A stretch of 64,000 nucleotides of DNA from DATCYZ01 sp036526195. GTDB lineage: Bacteria > Pseudomonadota > Gammaproteobacteria > Burkholderiales > SG8-39. Location of the stretch: the NCBI GenBank assembly GCA_036526195.1, contig DATCYZ010000033.1, positions 62,001 through 126,000 on the forward strand, in the 5' to 3' direction. Shown piece after piece: positions 23,176-31,658 of this stretch (positions are counted from its first letter, which is position 1; each line of letters begins with the position of its first letter). Position numbers and translations under genes: made by a program. The notes under the pieces are model-generated. The model worked only from the letters and a program-made list of their open reading frames with translations, was not told the origin of the DNA and did no database searches.

Positions 23176-23862
23176 CTACGGCTGTTTCGCGTAGGGCTCG
23201 TCGCGGGCGACGAACTCCGGCTCCTTCAGCGCCGCCTCGCGCCATGCACGGTAGCTCCGGGTGCCGAGCAGCGCCGACTGGTAGGCCTTCGCCTCGCCAT
23301 CGAGTTTCACGCCGTAGGTGACGAAGCGCGAAGCCACCGGGGCGAAAAAGGCATCCGCTGCGCAGTACGCGCCGAAGAGGAAATCGCCGCCCCGGCCAAA
23401 CTGCTTTCGAGCCGCGGTCCAGTTCGCGCACAGGCGCGCGATCTCCGCCGCCACCGCGTCGTTCATGCCCTTGCCGGGATGACTGCTGCGGAGGTTCACC
23501 GGCATCGCGCCGCGCAGCGCGCTGTAGCCGGCGTGGAAGTCGGCGCACAGCGATCGTGCGCGGGCGCGCGCCTGCGCATCGGCCGGCCAGAGATTCAGCT
23601 TCGGGAACAACTCGTGCAGCCGCTCGGCGATCGCCAGCGTGTCCCAGGTCGCGAAGCCGGTGCCCGGCGCGCCTTCCCAGAGCACCGGCACAAGGCCCGA
23701 GGGCGAGAGCGTGCCGATGTGCGTCGCCCAGTCCCCGGAGTCGAACTTCAGCATGCGTTCGCTGAACGGGATGCCGAGTTTGGTCATGGCGAGCCAAGGC
23801 CGCATCGACCAGGAGGAGTAATTCTTGTTGCCGATGACGAGGGTGAGGGGCGCCGTGGACAT
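23176..23862 (-). CDS. Glutathione S-transferase family protein
   Basis: This is a 228-residue soluble GST-fold protein. The N-terminal thioredoxin-like domain begins LTLVIGNKNYSSWSMRPWLA, with the Ser/Tyr-rich active-site region NYSSWS and the cis-Pro segment SGLVPVLWEG, followed by an all-helical domain. The NYSSWSMRPW start is typical of a GST subgroup widespread in proteobacteria. It lies just upstream of frmA on the same strand, which may suggest shared involvement in glutathione-linked detoxification; that link is inferred. Confidence 0.88.
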   Translation of the reverse strand: MSTAPLTLVIGNKNYSSWSMRPWLAMTKLGIPFSERMLKFDSGDWATHIGTLSPSGLVPVLWEGAPGTGFATWDTLAIAERLHELFPKLNLWPADAQARARARSLCADFHAGYSALRGAMPVNLRSSHPGKGMNDAVAAEIARLCANWTAARKQFGRGGDFLFGAYCAADAFFAPVASRFVTYGVKLDGEAKAYQSALLGTRSYRAWREAALKEPEFVARDEPYAKQP

Positions 23863-23943
23863 GGTGCGATCGCCGGGATGGGAAGCGTCGCATTGTGGGC
23901 GAAGCCGTCGCGGACCTGCAAGCCGCGGCGGTGCGCCCGTCCG

Positions 23944-23975
23944 GGCAAAATGTTCCCGATCGGGAACATTTTGCC
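23944..23975. repeat. 32-bp perfect palindrome
   Basis: The 32 bases centred between 23959 and 23960 are a perfect inverted repeat with no spacer (left arm GGCAAAATGTTCCCGA). It lies in the 169-bp gap between two same-direction minus-strand genes, upstream of the GST and downstream of the 87-residue membrane protein. It could be an operator, a dimeric-protein site or a cruciform-forming terminator. The lack of a loop and of a flanking T-run argue against a normal terminator. Confidence 0.8.
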
Positions 23976-24031
23976 GTCGCCGGCGCGCTGCCGAAGCCGG
24001 CGAGCGACGCGTCGGGGGGCCAGGGAGGAGG

Positions 24032-24295
24032 CTAGCCCTGCGACGCGCGCTCGCCGCCGCGGTCCGGTTGATCCCTTGAAGGGGTGATGCTGGTCAGCGC
24101 GGGGCTCAGCCAGTGGCGGGCGTCGCGCCACACGGTCTCGGCGAGCCGCGCCGCGCCGACGGCGCCGAGGAGGAATACGGCAAGGGCGATCGACGCGCGC
24201 AGCAGCGGCCGCGGCGCGACCGGCGTCCGCACCGGCGTTGCCGGCCAGGCGCATTCGACGCCGAGCGGCACCTCTTCGGCGCGCGGCGCGCTCAC
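24032..24295 (-). CDS. Small single-pass membrane protein, unknown function
   Basis: This predicted 87-residue protein is not recognised. It has a Pro-rich polar N-terminus, one hydrophobic helix (LLRASIALAVFLLGAVGAARLA, read in two parts: residues about 31-50), and a charged C-terminal tail. The start overlaps the stop of the upstream 100-residue gene by 4 bp (ATGA), which supports translation. The two lie in one short operon divergent from the PdsR/PdsS-type two-component genes. They may be regulated by or partner with that system, but this is inference from position. Confidence 0.55.
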   Translation of the reverse strand: MSAPRAEEVPLGVECAWPATPVRTPVAPRPLLRASIALAVFLLGAVGAARLAETVWRDARHWLSPALTSITPSRDQPDRGGERASQG

Positions 24296-24594
24296 AGCGT
24301 CCTCCGGACGACCTCGGCTTCGACGTCCACCGGCACCGGCGGCAGCACTTCGGTGCCGCGCGGCGCCGGGAGGCTATGGCGCGCGCCGGGCGTCGACGAG
24401 GGGCTGTAGCGTTCCACCACCGCGCCGGGGATCGCCTGCGCCACCTCGGGCTGCGAGGCCTGGCTCGCGAACAGCAGCGCCACCGCGCCGAGGGTCAGCC
24501 CGGCGGCGATGCCGGCGGCGCCGGCGAGCAGCAGGAGCGAAACGAAGTCCAGCGCAACGACGCGGGTGGCGGGCAGGATCATCGGACGGTGCAT
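24292..24594 (-). CDS. Small membrane protein divergent from a two-component system, unknown function
   Basis: This predicted 100-residue protein has an N-terminal hydrophobic segment (VSLLLLAGAAGIAAGLTLGA, about residues 18-37) and a Pro/Glu/Val-rich C-terminal half with no recognised domain. ATG 24594 is chosen because it is preceded by AAGGAG on the minus strand; the frame stays open farther upstream, but that part lacks protein-like character. It is coupled to the 87-residue gene downstream. The 154-bp divergent gap toward the response regulator would hold both promoters. Confidence 0.6.
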   Translation of the reverse strand: MHRPMILPATRVVALDFVSLLLLAGAAGIAAGLTLGAVALLFASQASQPEVAQAIPGAVVERYSPSSTPGARHSLPAPRGTEVLPPVPVDVEAEVVRRTL

Positions 24595-24748
24595 GGCGGC
24601 TCCTTGCGTGGTGTGGCCTTGTTCGATGCCATTGCACCGCCCCGCCGGGGCGCGGCGGCGCAGCGCGCAGGGAAAAGCGCGGATCAATTCTGGCAATCCC
24701 GTGGCAGGCGGCGGCGCGGCAGAGCCGATCGGCTATAGTCCGCGCACC

Positions 24749-25438
24749 ATGGCTCGCCGCATCGCGCTGGTCGAAGACGACCCGGTCATCCGCGCCAACT
24801 ACGTCGAGGCGCTGCGGCGTCACGGCTTCGAGGTGGCCGCCTACGCCAGCCGCCCTGAGGCGCTCGCGGCGCTGAAGACCCGGCTGCCGGACCTCGCGCT
24901 CATCGACATCGGCCTCGGCGCCGACATCGACGGCGGTTTCGAGTTGTGCCGCGAATTGCGCGCCCTTTCGGCCACGCTGCCGATCCTCTTCCTCACCGCG
25001 CGGGACAGCGACTTCGACGTGGTCGCCGGCCTGCGCCTCGGCGCCGACGACTACCTCACCAAGGACGTCAGCCTGCCGCATCTGATGGCGCGCATCGCCG
25101 CGCTGTTCCGCCGCGCCGAGCTTTCCGGCGAGGCGCAACCGGCCGAGGAGCGCCTTGCGCGCGGGCCGCTCGCGCTCGACCTCAAGCGTTTTTCAGTGGC
25201 GTGGAACGGCACGCCGGTGGAACTCACGCTGACGGAGTTCTGGATGGTGCATGCCCTCGCCCGGCATCCGGGCCACGTGAAGAGCCGCGAGCAGCTGATG
25301 CGCGACGCCAACCTCGTGGTCGACGACGCCACCATCACCTCGCACGTGAAGCGGTTGCGGCGGAAGTTCCAGGCGGTGGACGCGTCCTTCGACGCGGTAG
25401 ACACCGTCTACGGCATCGGCTACCGCTGGAAGGAATAG
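24749..25438 (+). CDS. pdsR: Response regulator, PdsR type (dedicated sortase system family)
   Basis: This 229-residue OmpR/PhoB-type regulator has a receiver domain (phospho-acceptor D53 in LALIDIG, T83, K105) and a C-terminal winged helix. Its sequence follows the PdsR family closely in memory, for example LPILFLTARDSDFD, GADDYLTKDVSLPHL and TEFWMVHALARHPGHVK. That family is normally paired with a proteobacterial sortase, but no sortase is seen within reach here. ATG 24749 lies about 10 bases after a TATAGT that would be a good -10, implying a nearly leaderless transcript; no -35 is evident. It ends 5 bp before the kinase gene. Confidence 0.88.
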   Translation: MARRIALVEDDPVIRANYVEALRRHGFEVAAYASRPEALAALKTRLPDLALIDIGLGADIDGGFELCRELRALSATLPILFLTARDSDFDVVAGLRLGADDYLTKDVSLPHLMARIAALFRRAELSGEAQPAEERLARGPLALDLKRFSVAWNGTPVELTLTEFWMVHALARHPGHVKSREQLMRDANLVVDDATITSHVKRLRRKFQAVDASFDAVDTVYGIGYRWKE

Positions 25439-25443
25439 CGCGC

Positions 25444-27075
25444 GTGCGCTTCGGCCTGCGCTCGAAGCTGGTGCTCGCGGGCGCTGCAGTGCTGGTGGTG
25501 CCGGTGGCCGGCGTGCAGTACGTGAACGAGATGGAGCGCGTGCTGCTCGAGGGCCAGTCGCGCACCCTGGTGGCGACGGCGCGCGCGGTGGCCACCGCGC
25601 TGCACGAGCGCCCGCACCTGCTGAGCGCGCTGCCGGACCACGATGATGCCCTGCGCCGCGAGGCCGAGGCGGAGCTTCAGCGCCTCACCGGCCACGAGCC
25701 GGCGCCCGGCGAAGCCTCGCCGGTGGCGCTCGCGCGCGAGGCGGCGCTGCGCGCGGTGCGCGCGCAGGAGGAGATCGCGGCGATCCTGAAAGGCCTGGAG
25801 CGCACCACCTCGCGCATCTGGGTGGTGAACCGGCGCTACCAGGTGCTGGCGCTCGCGGGCAGCCTCGCGGGGCCTGCGCCGGCTGCGTCGCAGGGCGCGC
25901 TGGCCGTGGCCTGGCGCCGCTTCGCCGGCTGGGTGATCGGCGCGCCGGGCGAGCCCTACACCGTCAGCCTGCCCGACGACGTGCTGGCCACCGGGCGCGA
26001 CATCTCGGCGGCGCTTCAGGGCGCGCCGGGCACGCGCTCGCGCCGCACGCCGGACGGCGGCGCCATCGTGGTGTCCGCGGCACACCCGATCTGGGCAGGC
26101 AACGAGGTGGCCGGCGCGGTGGTGGTCGAGGAAACCACGCTGCCGATCGCTTCGCTGCGCAGCGAGGCGCTCGAGCGGCTGCTGGTGCTGACGCTGGCCG
26201 CGGTGTTCGCGGCGGCGCTGGTGCTGATCGGATTCGCTTCGCGGCTGTCGCAGCGCATCCGGCGCCTGCGCGACGAGGCCGAATCCGCCATCGACGCCCG
26301 CGGCCACATCACGCCGCTCGCCACCGCCAGCCGCGCAGGCGACGAGATCGGCGACCTGTCGCGCAGCTTCTCCACCATGCTCGCGCGCCTCGCCGAACAC
26401 CAGAGCTACCTCGAAAACATGGCCGGGCGGCTGTCGCACGAGCTGCGCACGCCGATCGCGGTGGTGCGCTCTTCCCTGGAGAACCTCGCGCCCGACCAGC
26501 CTGCCGAGGACACGCGGCGCTATCTTGCGCGCGCCGAGGAAGGCCTCGCGCGGCTCACCGCCATCCTGCAGCGCATGACCGAGGCCTCGCGACTCGAACA
26601 GGGACTCTCGAGCGCCGAGCGCGAACGCTATGACCTGGTACCCGTGGTGCGCGGCTGCGTCGAGGGCTACCGGCTCGCCTATCCGGCCACCCCCTTCGAG
26701 CTCGAGTTGCCCGAGACGCGGATCGAAGTCGAGGGCTCGCCCGACCTCGCCGCGCAGCTGCTCGACAAGCTGGCCGAGAACGCGGTCGACTTCGCCCGCC
26801 CCGGCACCCCGGTGCGCGTGCAGCTCGAGGACCGCGCCGGCGAGGCGCGGCTCACGGTGACCAACACCGGCGCCCCGCTGCCCGAGGCGATGCGCGCGCG
26901 GCTGTTCGATTCCATGGTCTCGGTGCGTGCGCCCGGCGAGGCCGGCACGCCGCACCTCGGCCTCGGCCTGTATGTCGCGCGGCTGATTGCCCGTTTCCAC
27001 GGCGGCAGCATGGAGGCGGAGAACCTCGCCGATGCCGTGGCAGTGCGCGCCCGCCTGCCGATCGCCTGGCGCTGA
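25444..27075 (+). CDS. pdsS: Sensor histidine kinase, PdsS type
   Basis: This 543-residue inner-membrane kinase pairs with the preceding regulator. The start is GTG 25444, 5 bp after the regulator stop. TM1 is at about residues 9-25, then a periplasmic region of about 220 residues opens with a VATARAVATALHERP stretch typical of the family. TM2 is at about 246-265, followed by a HAMP-like linker, the phospho-acceptor H332 in LSHELRTPIAVV, and an ATPase domain with N box LAENAVDFA and G box HLGLGLYVARL. It is shorter than the roughly 700-residue kinases I associate with sortase loci; the difference lies in the sensor part. The ligand is unknown. Confidence 0.87.
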   Translation: MRFGLRSKLVLAGAAVLVVPVAGVQYVNEMERVLLEGQSRTLVATARAVATALHERPHLLSALPDHDDALRREAEAELQRLTGHEPAPGEASPVALAREAALRAVRAQEEIAAILKGLERTTSRIWVVNRRYQVLALAGSLAGPAPAASQGALAVAWRRFAGWVIGAPGEPYTVSLPDDVLATGRDISAALQGAPGTRSRRTPDGGAIVVSAAHPIWAGNEVAGAVVVEETTLPIASLRSEALERLLVLTLAAVFAAALVLIGFASRLSQRIRRLRDEAESAIDARGHITPLATASRAGDEIGDLSRSFSTMLARLAEHQSYLENMAGRLSHELRTPIAVVRSSLENLAPDQPAEDTRRYLARAEEGLARLTAILQRMTEASRLEQGLSSAERERYDLVPVVRGCVEGYRLAYPATPFELELPETRIEVEGSPDLAAQLLDKLAENAVDFARPGTPVRVQLEDRAGEARLTVTNTGAPLPEAMRARLFDSMVSVRAPGEAGTPHLGLGLYVARLIARFHGGSMEAENLADAVAVRARLPIAWR

Positions 27076-27151
27076 GCCGGATCGGGGACGCGGCGCGGGC
27101 GTCGCGGGCTAGAATTCGCCCTCTTCAATCTGCCCAGCGCGCGGCTTCAAC

Positions 27152-28636
27152 GTGTCGGAATTCGATCTCCTCGTCGTCGGCGGCGGCATCAACGGTGCCG
27201 GCATTGCGCGCGACGCCGCCGGCCGCGGCCTGTCGGTGCTGCTCCTCGAGCGCAACGACCTCGCCGGGGCCACCTCGTCCTGGTCCTCGAAACTGATCCA
27301 TGGCGGGCTGCGCTACCTCGAGCAGTACGAGTTCCGGCTGGTGGGCGAGGCGCTCGCCGAGCGCGAGGTGCTGCTGTCGATCGCCGGGCACCTGGTCTGG
27401 CCGGCGCGCTTCGTCATGCCGCACGTGCCCGAGCTGCGGCCGCGCTGGATGATCCGCATCGGTCTCTTCCTCTACGACCACCTCGGCCGGCGAGCCACGC
27501 TGCCCGGCTCGTGCAGCGTGCGGCTCGACGCGCCACCCTACGCCGATGGCCTCGGCGCCGGGCTGCGGCACGGCTTCGAGTATTCGGATTGCCGCGTCGA
27601 CGACGCGCGGCTGGTGATTGCCAACGTGCTCGACGCGCAGGCGCGCGGCGCCGAGGTGCGCGTGCGCACCGAACTCGTCTCGGCGCGCCGCGATGGCGGC
27701 GGCTGGCTGGCGCGCGTGCGCGATGCCGCCGGCGCGGAGACCGAAGTGCGCGCCCGCGCCGTGGTGAACGCCGCCGGCCCCTGGGTGAAGGCCACGCTGA
27801 ACGACCGCCTGGGCCAGCCCAGCCGCGACAACGTGCGCCTGGTAAAGGGCAGCCATATCGTGGTGCCGCGGCGCTACGCCGGCGACCACGCCTTCATTCT
27901 GCAAAATGACGATCGCCGCGTGATCTTCATGATCCCCTACGAGGAAGACTTCACGCTGATCGGCACCACCGACGAGCCCTTCGCGGGCGACCCGCTGCGC
28001 CCTGAGGCGAGTGCCGCCGAGATCGACTACCTGTGCCGTGCCGCCAACCGCTATCTCGCGGCGCCGGTCACGCCGCGCGAGGTGTGCTGGCACTACGCCG
28101 GCGTGCGCCCCCTGTACGACGACGGCACCGACGATCCCTCGTCGATCACCCGCGACTACACCCTGCGCGTGGACGAGGTGAAGGGCGCCGCGCCGGTGCT
28201 GTCGATCTTCGGCGGCAAGATCACCACCTACCGTGTGCTGGCCGAGCATGCGATGGAAAAGCTGAAGAAGTACTTCCCGAAGCAATCGCGCGCCTGGACG
28301 GCGAAGGCCGCGCTCCCCGGAAGCGATTTTGGCGGCGGATCGCGCATCGCCGCGCGCGACGCCTTCTACGCCCGCTACCCCGGCCTGCCGAAGACGCTCT
28401 TGCGCACCCTGTTCCACCGCCACGGCACGCGCGCCGCGCAGGTGCTGGGCGACGCGCGCTCGAACGCGGACCTCGGCGAGGCCTTCGGCGCGGACCTGAC
28501 CGAGCGCGAAATCACCTACCTGCGCGAGAACGAATGGGCGCGCAGCGCCGAGGATGTGCTGTGGCGCCGCACCAAGGCCGGGCTGCGGCTGGACGCCGCC
28601 GCGCAGGCGCGCGTCACCGCGTGCATCGGGCGCTAG
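27152..28636 (+). CDS. glpD: Glycerol-3-phosphate dehydrogenase (FAD, aerobic)
   Basis: This 494-residue membrane-associated flavoenzyme oxidises sn-glycerol-3-phosphate to dihydroxyacetone phosphate and passes electrons to quinone. The FAD-binding motif DLLVVGGGINGAGIARDAAG, the substrate segment SSKLIHGGLRYLEQYEFRLV, ATRNGH-like FMIPYEEDFTLIGTTDEP and the C-terminal DAO domain are intact. It uses a GTG start preceded by a short leader; a TAGAAT -10 lies at 27110-27115. The HAD phosphatase gene starts on the base after its stop. No glpF or glpK is near. Confidence 0.95.
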   Translation: MSEFDLLVVGGGINGAGIARDAAGRGLSVLLLERNDLAGATSSWSSKLIHGGLRYLEQYEFRLVGEALAEREVLLSIAGHLVWPARFVMPHVPELRPRWMIRIGLFLYDHLGRRATLPGSCSVRLDAPPYADGLGAGLRHGFEYSDCRVDDARLVIANVLDAQARGAEVRVRTELVSARRDGGGWLARVRDAAGAETEVRARAVVNAAGPWVKATLNDRLGQPSRDNVRLVKGSHIVVPRRYAGDHAFILQNDDRRVIFMIPYEEDFTLIGTTDEPFAGDPLRPEASAAEIDYLCRAANRYLAAPVTPREVCWHYAGVRPLYDDGTDDPSSITRDYTLRVDEVKGAAPVLSIFGGKITTYRVLAEHAMEKLKKYFPKQSRAWTAKAALPGSDFGGGSRIAARDAFYARYPGLPKTLLRTLFHRHGTRAAQVLGDARSNADLGEAFGADLTEREITYLRENEWARSAEDVLWRRTKAGLRLDAAAQARVTACIGR

Positions 28637-29422
28637 ATGAGGCCGCTCGCAGACCTCGACCCGCGCGGCATCGAAGGCCTGCTCTTCGACATCGACGACA
28701 CGCTGACCAGCGACGGCCGGCTGACGGCGGAGGCCTACGGCGCGCTCGAGCGATTGCGCGCCGCCGGCAAGCGCCTGGTGCCGATCACCGGGCGCCCGGC
28801 GGGCTGGTGCGACCACATCGCCCGCATGTGGCCGGTGGATGCCGTGGTCGGCGAGAACGGCGCGTTCTACTTCTGGCATGACGCGAAGGCCGGCAGGCTG
28901 GTCAAGCGCTACCACGATGCCGAACCCGCGCGGCGCGAGAAGCGCGCAAAGCTTGAAGCCATCGTGGCGACGCTCCTCGCCGCGGTGCCGGGCTGCGCGC
29001 TGGCCTCCGACCAGGCCTACCGCGAGACCGACCTCGCGATCGACTTTTGCGAGGACGTGCCCGCGCTGCCGCTGGAGGCCGCGGAGCGTATCGCGACGCT
29101 GATGCGCGAAGCGGGGCTGACGGCGAAGATCAGCTCGATCCATGTCAACGGCTGGTTCGGCGGCTATGACAAGCTGTCGATGACGAAGACGCTGTTCACC
29201 GAACGCTTCGGCCTCGAGCTCGAAGCAGTCAACACGCGCTACGCCTTCGCCGGCGATTCGCCGAACGATGCGCCGATGTTCGGTTTCTTCGAGCATTCGG
29301 TGGGCGTGGCGAATGTGAAGCGCTTCGCGGGCCGGCTCGCGGCCGCGCCGAAGTTCATCACGGCCGGTGAGAGCGGCCGTGGCTTCGCCGAACTTGCGGA
29401 CCGGCTGCTCGCCCCCGCCTGA
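28637..29422 (+). CDS. HAD-IIB family hydrolase (Cof-type phosphatase)
   Basis: This is a 261-residue phosphatase-like protein. The HAD nucleophile motif LLFDIDDTLT (D18, D20), motif II ITGRPAG, and motif IV AGDSPNDAPMFGFF are all present, with a C2-type cap between them. Related proteins include sucrose-phosphate and mannosyl-3-phosphoglycerate phosphatases. It is abutted to glpD (0 bp) and overlaps the TSUP gene by one base (TGATG), so the three are probably one transcript. A role in dephosphorylating a glycerol- or sugar-phosphate is suggested only by context. Confidence 0.85.
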   Translation: MRPLADLDPRGIEGLLFDIDDTLTSDGRLTAEAYGALERLRAAGKRLVPITGRPAGWCDHIARMWPVDAVVGENGAFYFWHDAKAGRLVKRYHDAEPARREKRAKLEAIVATLLAAVPGCALASDQAYRETDLAIDFCEDVPALPLEAAERIATLMREAGLTAKISSIHVNGWFGGYDKLSMTKTLFTERFGLELEAVNTRYAFAGDSPNDAPMFGFFEHSVGVANVKRFAGRLAAAPKFITAGESGRGFAELADRLLAPA

Positions 29423-30216
29423 TGGAATGGCTGCCGGCCTACCTGCTGATCGGCACGGTCGTGGGCTTCCTCGCCGGCCTGCTCGGCATCGGCGGCGGCA
29501 TGATCATGGTGCCGATGCTGGTGTTCGTGTTCACCGCCAAGGGCTTTTCGGGCGACACACTGATGCACCAGTCGCTGGCCACCTCGATGGCGACGATCCT
29601 CTTCACCTCGCTCTCCAGCGTGCGCGCGCACCATCGCCTCGGCGCGGTCGACTGGCCGGTGGCGCTGGCGCTCGCCCCGGGCATCCTCTTCGGTGGCCTG
29701 GCGTTGTCGTCGGTGGCGACGCTGATCCCGACGCGGCCGCTCGGCATCTTCTTCACCCTGTTCATGTTCTACGCCGCGACGCAGATGTTCTTCCACTTCA
29801 AACCGCGCGCCTCGCGCGGGCTCCCGGGGCGGGCGGGCCTGTTCGCCGCGGGCAGCGTGATCGGCGGCCTGTCGAGCCTGGTGGCGGCGGGCGGCGCGTT
29901 CCTGTCGATCCCCTTCATGAGCTGGTGCAACATGCCGCTTCGCAAGGCGATCGGCACCGCGGCCGCGGTGGGCTTTCCGATCGCGGCGGCCGGCGCTACC
30001 GGCTACATCCTGAATGGCTTGCGCGTCGAGTCCCTGCCCGCGGGCAGCCTCGGGTATGTTTACCTGCCGGCGCTTGGCATGATCGTGGTCACCAGCATGG
30101 TCGCCGCGCCGTGGGGCGCGCGGCTCGCGCACCGCATGGCGATCGGCCGGCTGCGGGTGGTGTTCGCGGTGCTGCTCTACCTGATTGGACTTCGCATGTT
30201 GTGGACCCTGTGGTGA
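29422..30216 (+). CDS. TSUP (TauE/SafE) family permease
   Basis: This 264-residue membrane protein has about eight hydrophobic helices and the TSUP features GFLAGLLGIGGGMIMVPML at the N-terminus and its internal repeat around RKAIGTAAAVGFPIA. Known members export sulfite, sulfoacetate or other anions. No substrate can be assigned here. It overlaps the HAD gene by one base and sits 10 bp before the M20 peptidase gene, indicating a glpD-HAD-TSUP-M20 operon. Confidence 0.9.
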   Translation: MEWLPAYLLIGTVVGFLAGLLGIGGGMIMVPMLVFVFTAKGFSGDTLMHQSLATSMATILFTSLSSVRAHHRLGAVDWPVALALAPGILFGGLALSSVATLIPTRPLGIFFTLFMFYAATQMFFHFKPRASRGLPGRAGLFAAGSVIGGLSSLVAAGGAFLSIPFMSWCNMPLRKAIGTAAAVGFPIAAAGATGYILNGLRVESLPAGSLGYVYLPALGMIVVTSMVAAPWGARLAHRMAIGRLRVVFAVLLYLIGLRMLWTLW

Positions 30217-30226
30217 GGAGGATGGA

Positions 30227-31624
30227 ATGAGTCGTGCCAAGGCCGTGCAGGCAGTCGAGCGCTACTTCGATGAGGGCGGCTACCTTGCCGACCTCGAGCG
30301 CCGCGTCGCGATCCCGACCGAGAGCCAGAACCCGGACCAGGGCCCGGCGCTGGAGGCGTATCTCGTGCGCGAGATCGGTCCGGGGCTCGAAAAGCTCGGC
30401 TTCAGGTGCCGCGTGATCCCGAACCCGCACAGCCACGGCGGTCCGTTCCTTTACGCCGAGCGCATCGAGGATGCCGCACTGACTACGCTCTTCAGCTACG
30501 GCCATGGTGACGTGATCCGCGGGCAGGAGAAGCTCTGGCGCGAGGGGCTCTCGCCCTGGCGCGTCACGGTCGATGGCGAGCGCTGGTACGGGCGCGGCAC
30601 CGCCGACAACAAGGGCCAGCACAGCATCAACCTCGGCGCGCTCGCGGCGGTGCTCGCGGTGCGGAGAAATCTCGGCTTCAACGTGAAGCTGCTGATCGAA
30701 ACCGGCGAGGAAACCGGTTCGCCCGGTCTGCGGCAACTGTGCGAACGCGAGAAGGACGCCTTCAAGGCGGATGTCTTCATCGCCTCCGACGGCCCGCGCG
30801 TCTCCGCCGACCGGCCGACGCTGTTCCTCGGCTCGCGCGGCGCGATGAACTTCGACCTCGTGCTCGATGCGCGCAAGGGCGGGCACCATTCCGGCAACTG
30901 GGGCGGGCTGATCTCCAACCCCGGCCTGATCCTCGCGCACGCGATCTCGTCGATCGCCTCGGTGCGCGGCGTGATCCACGTGCCCGAGTGGCGGCCGACC
31001 TCGCTCACCCCCGCGGTCAGGCGGGCGATTGCCGACCTCGAGATCGACGGCGGCCCGGACGCGCCGGAGATCGAACTCAACTGGGGCGAGCCGGGCCTGA
31101 CGCCCGCCGAGCGGGTCTACGGCTGGAGCAGCTTCGAAGTGCTGGCCTTTCGCACCGGCGACCCGGACCGGCCGGTGAACGCGATCCCGCCGCGCGCCAA
31201 CGCGCACTGCCAGTTGCGCTACGTCGTCGGCATCGATCCGACCGACATCCTGCCCGCGCTGCGCCGCCACCTGGACGCGGCCGGCTTCCCGATGGTCGAG
31301 GTGCGCCAGGCGCGCGACAGCTTCTTCGCCGCGACCCGGCTCGACCCCGAGAACGAATGGGTGAAGTGGGCCGTCGAGTCAGTGCGCGCCACCACCGGCG
31401 CCGCCCCCGCGGTGCTGCCGAACCTCGGCGGCTCGCTGCCGAACGACGTCTTCGCCGACGTTCTCGGCCTGCCGACCGTCTGGGTGCCGCATTCGTATGC
31501 GGGTTGCTCGCAGCACGCGCCGAACGAGCACCTGCTCGCGCCGGTGGCGCGCGAGGGCCTGCGCATCATGGCGGGGCTGTGGTGGGACCTGGGGGAGCGC
31601 GGGGCGCCGAAAACCGCCAATTAG
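30227..31624 (+). CDS. M20 family metallopeptidase / amidohydrolase
   Basis: This is a 465-residue dinuclear zinc hydrolase of the ArgE/DapE/carboxypeptidase-G group. Metal-site motifs are GHGDV, then GRGTADNKGQH (bridging Asp), the catalytic pair in IETGEETGSPGL, ASDGPRV and the late histidine in CSQHAPNEH; the dimerisation domain starts near HHSGNWGG. ATG 30227 has a strong GAGGAGG site. It is the last gene of a four-gene run. The natural substrate (dipeptide, N-acyl amino acid or similar) is not decidable. Confidence 0.9.
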   Translation: MSRAKAVQAVERYFDEGGYLADLERRVAIPTESQNPDQGPALEAYLVREIGPGLEKLGFRCRVIPNPHSHGGPFLYAERIEDAALTTLFSYGHGDVIRGQEKLWREGLSPWRVTVDGERWYGRGTADNKGQHSINLGALAAVLAVRRNLGFNVKLLIETGEETGSPGLRQLCEREKDAFKADVFIASDGPRVSADRPTLFLGSRGAMNFDLVLDARKGGHHSGNWGGLISNPGLILAHAISSIASVRGVIHVPEWRPTSLTPAVRRAIADLEIDGGPDAPEIELNWGEPGLTPAERVYGWSSFEVLAFRTGDPDRPVNAIPPRANAHCQLRYVVGIDPTDILPALRRHLDAAGFPMVEVRQARDSFFAATRLDPENEWVKWAVESVRATTGAAPAVLPNLGGSLPNDVFADVLGLPTVWVPHSYAGCSQHAPNEHLLAPVAREGLRIMAGLWWDLGERGAPKTAN

Positions 31625-31639
31625 TAACATATAAGTTAC
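31624..31639. repeat. AT-rich dyad GTAACATATAAGTTAC between convergent genes
   Basis: The 6-bp arms AGTAAC/GTTACT flank ATATAA; the dyad overlaps the stop codon of the M20 gene and lies 20 bp before the end of the convergent pucR-like gene. A 14/16 match occurs at 63751-63766, also between convergent 3' ends. Confidence 0.6.
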
Positions 31640-31658
31640 TATAATGCCCTGAGCGGCG

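Noticed and set aside
28637..29422. Naming the HAD protein as a mannosyl-3-phosphoglycerate or sucrose-phosphate phosphatase
   Set aside because: The HAD motifs support only the HAD-IIB class; no mannosylglycerate or sucrose synthesis gene is nearby.
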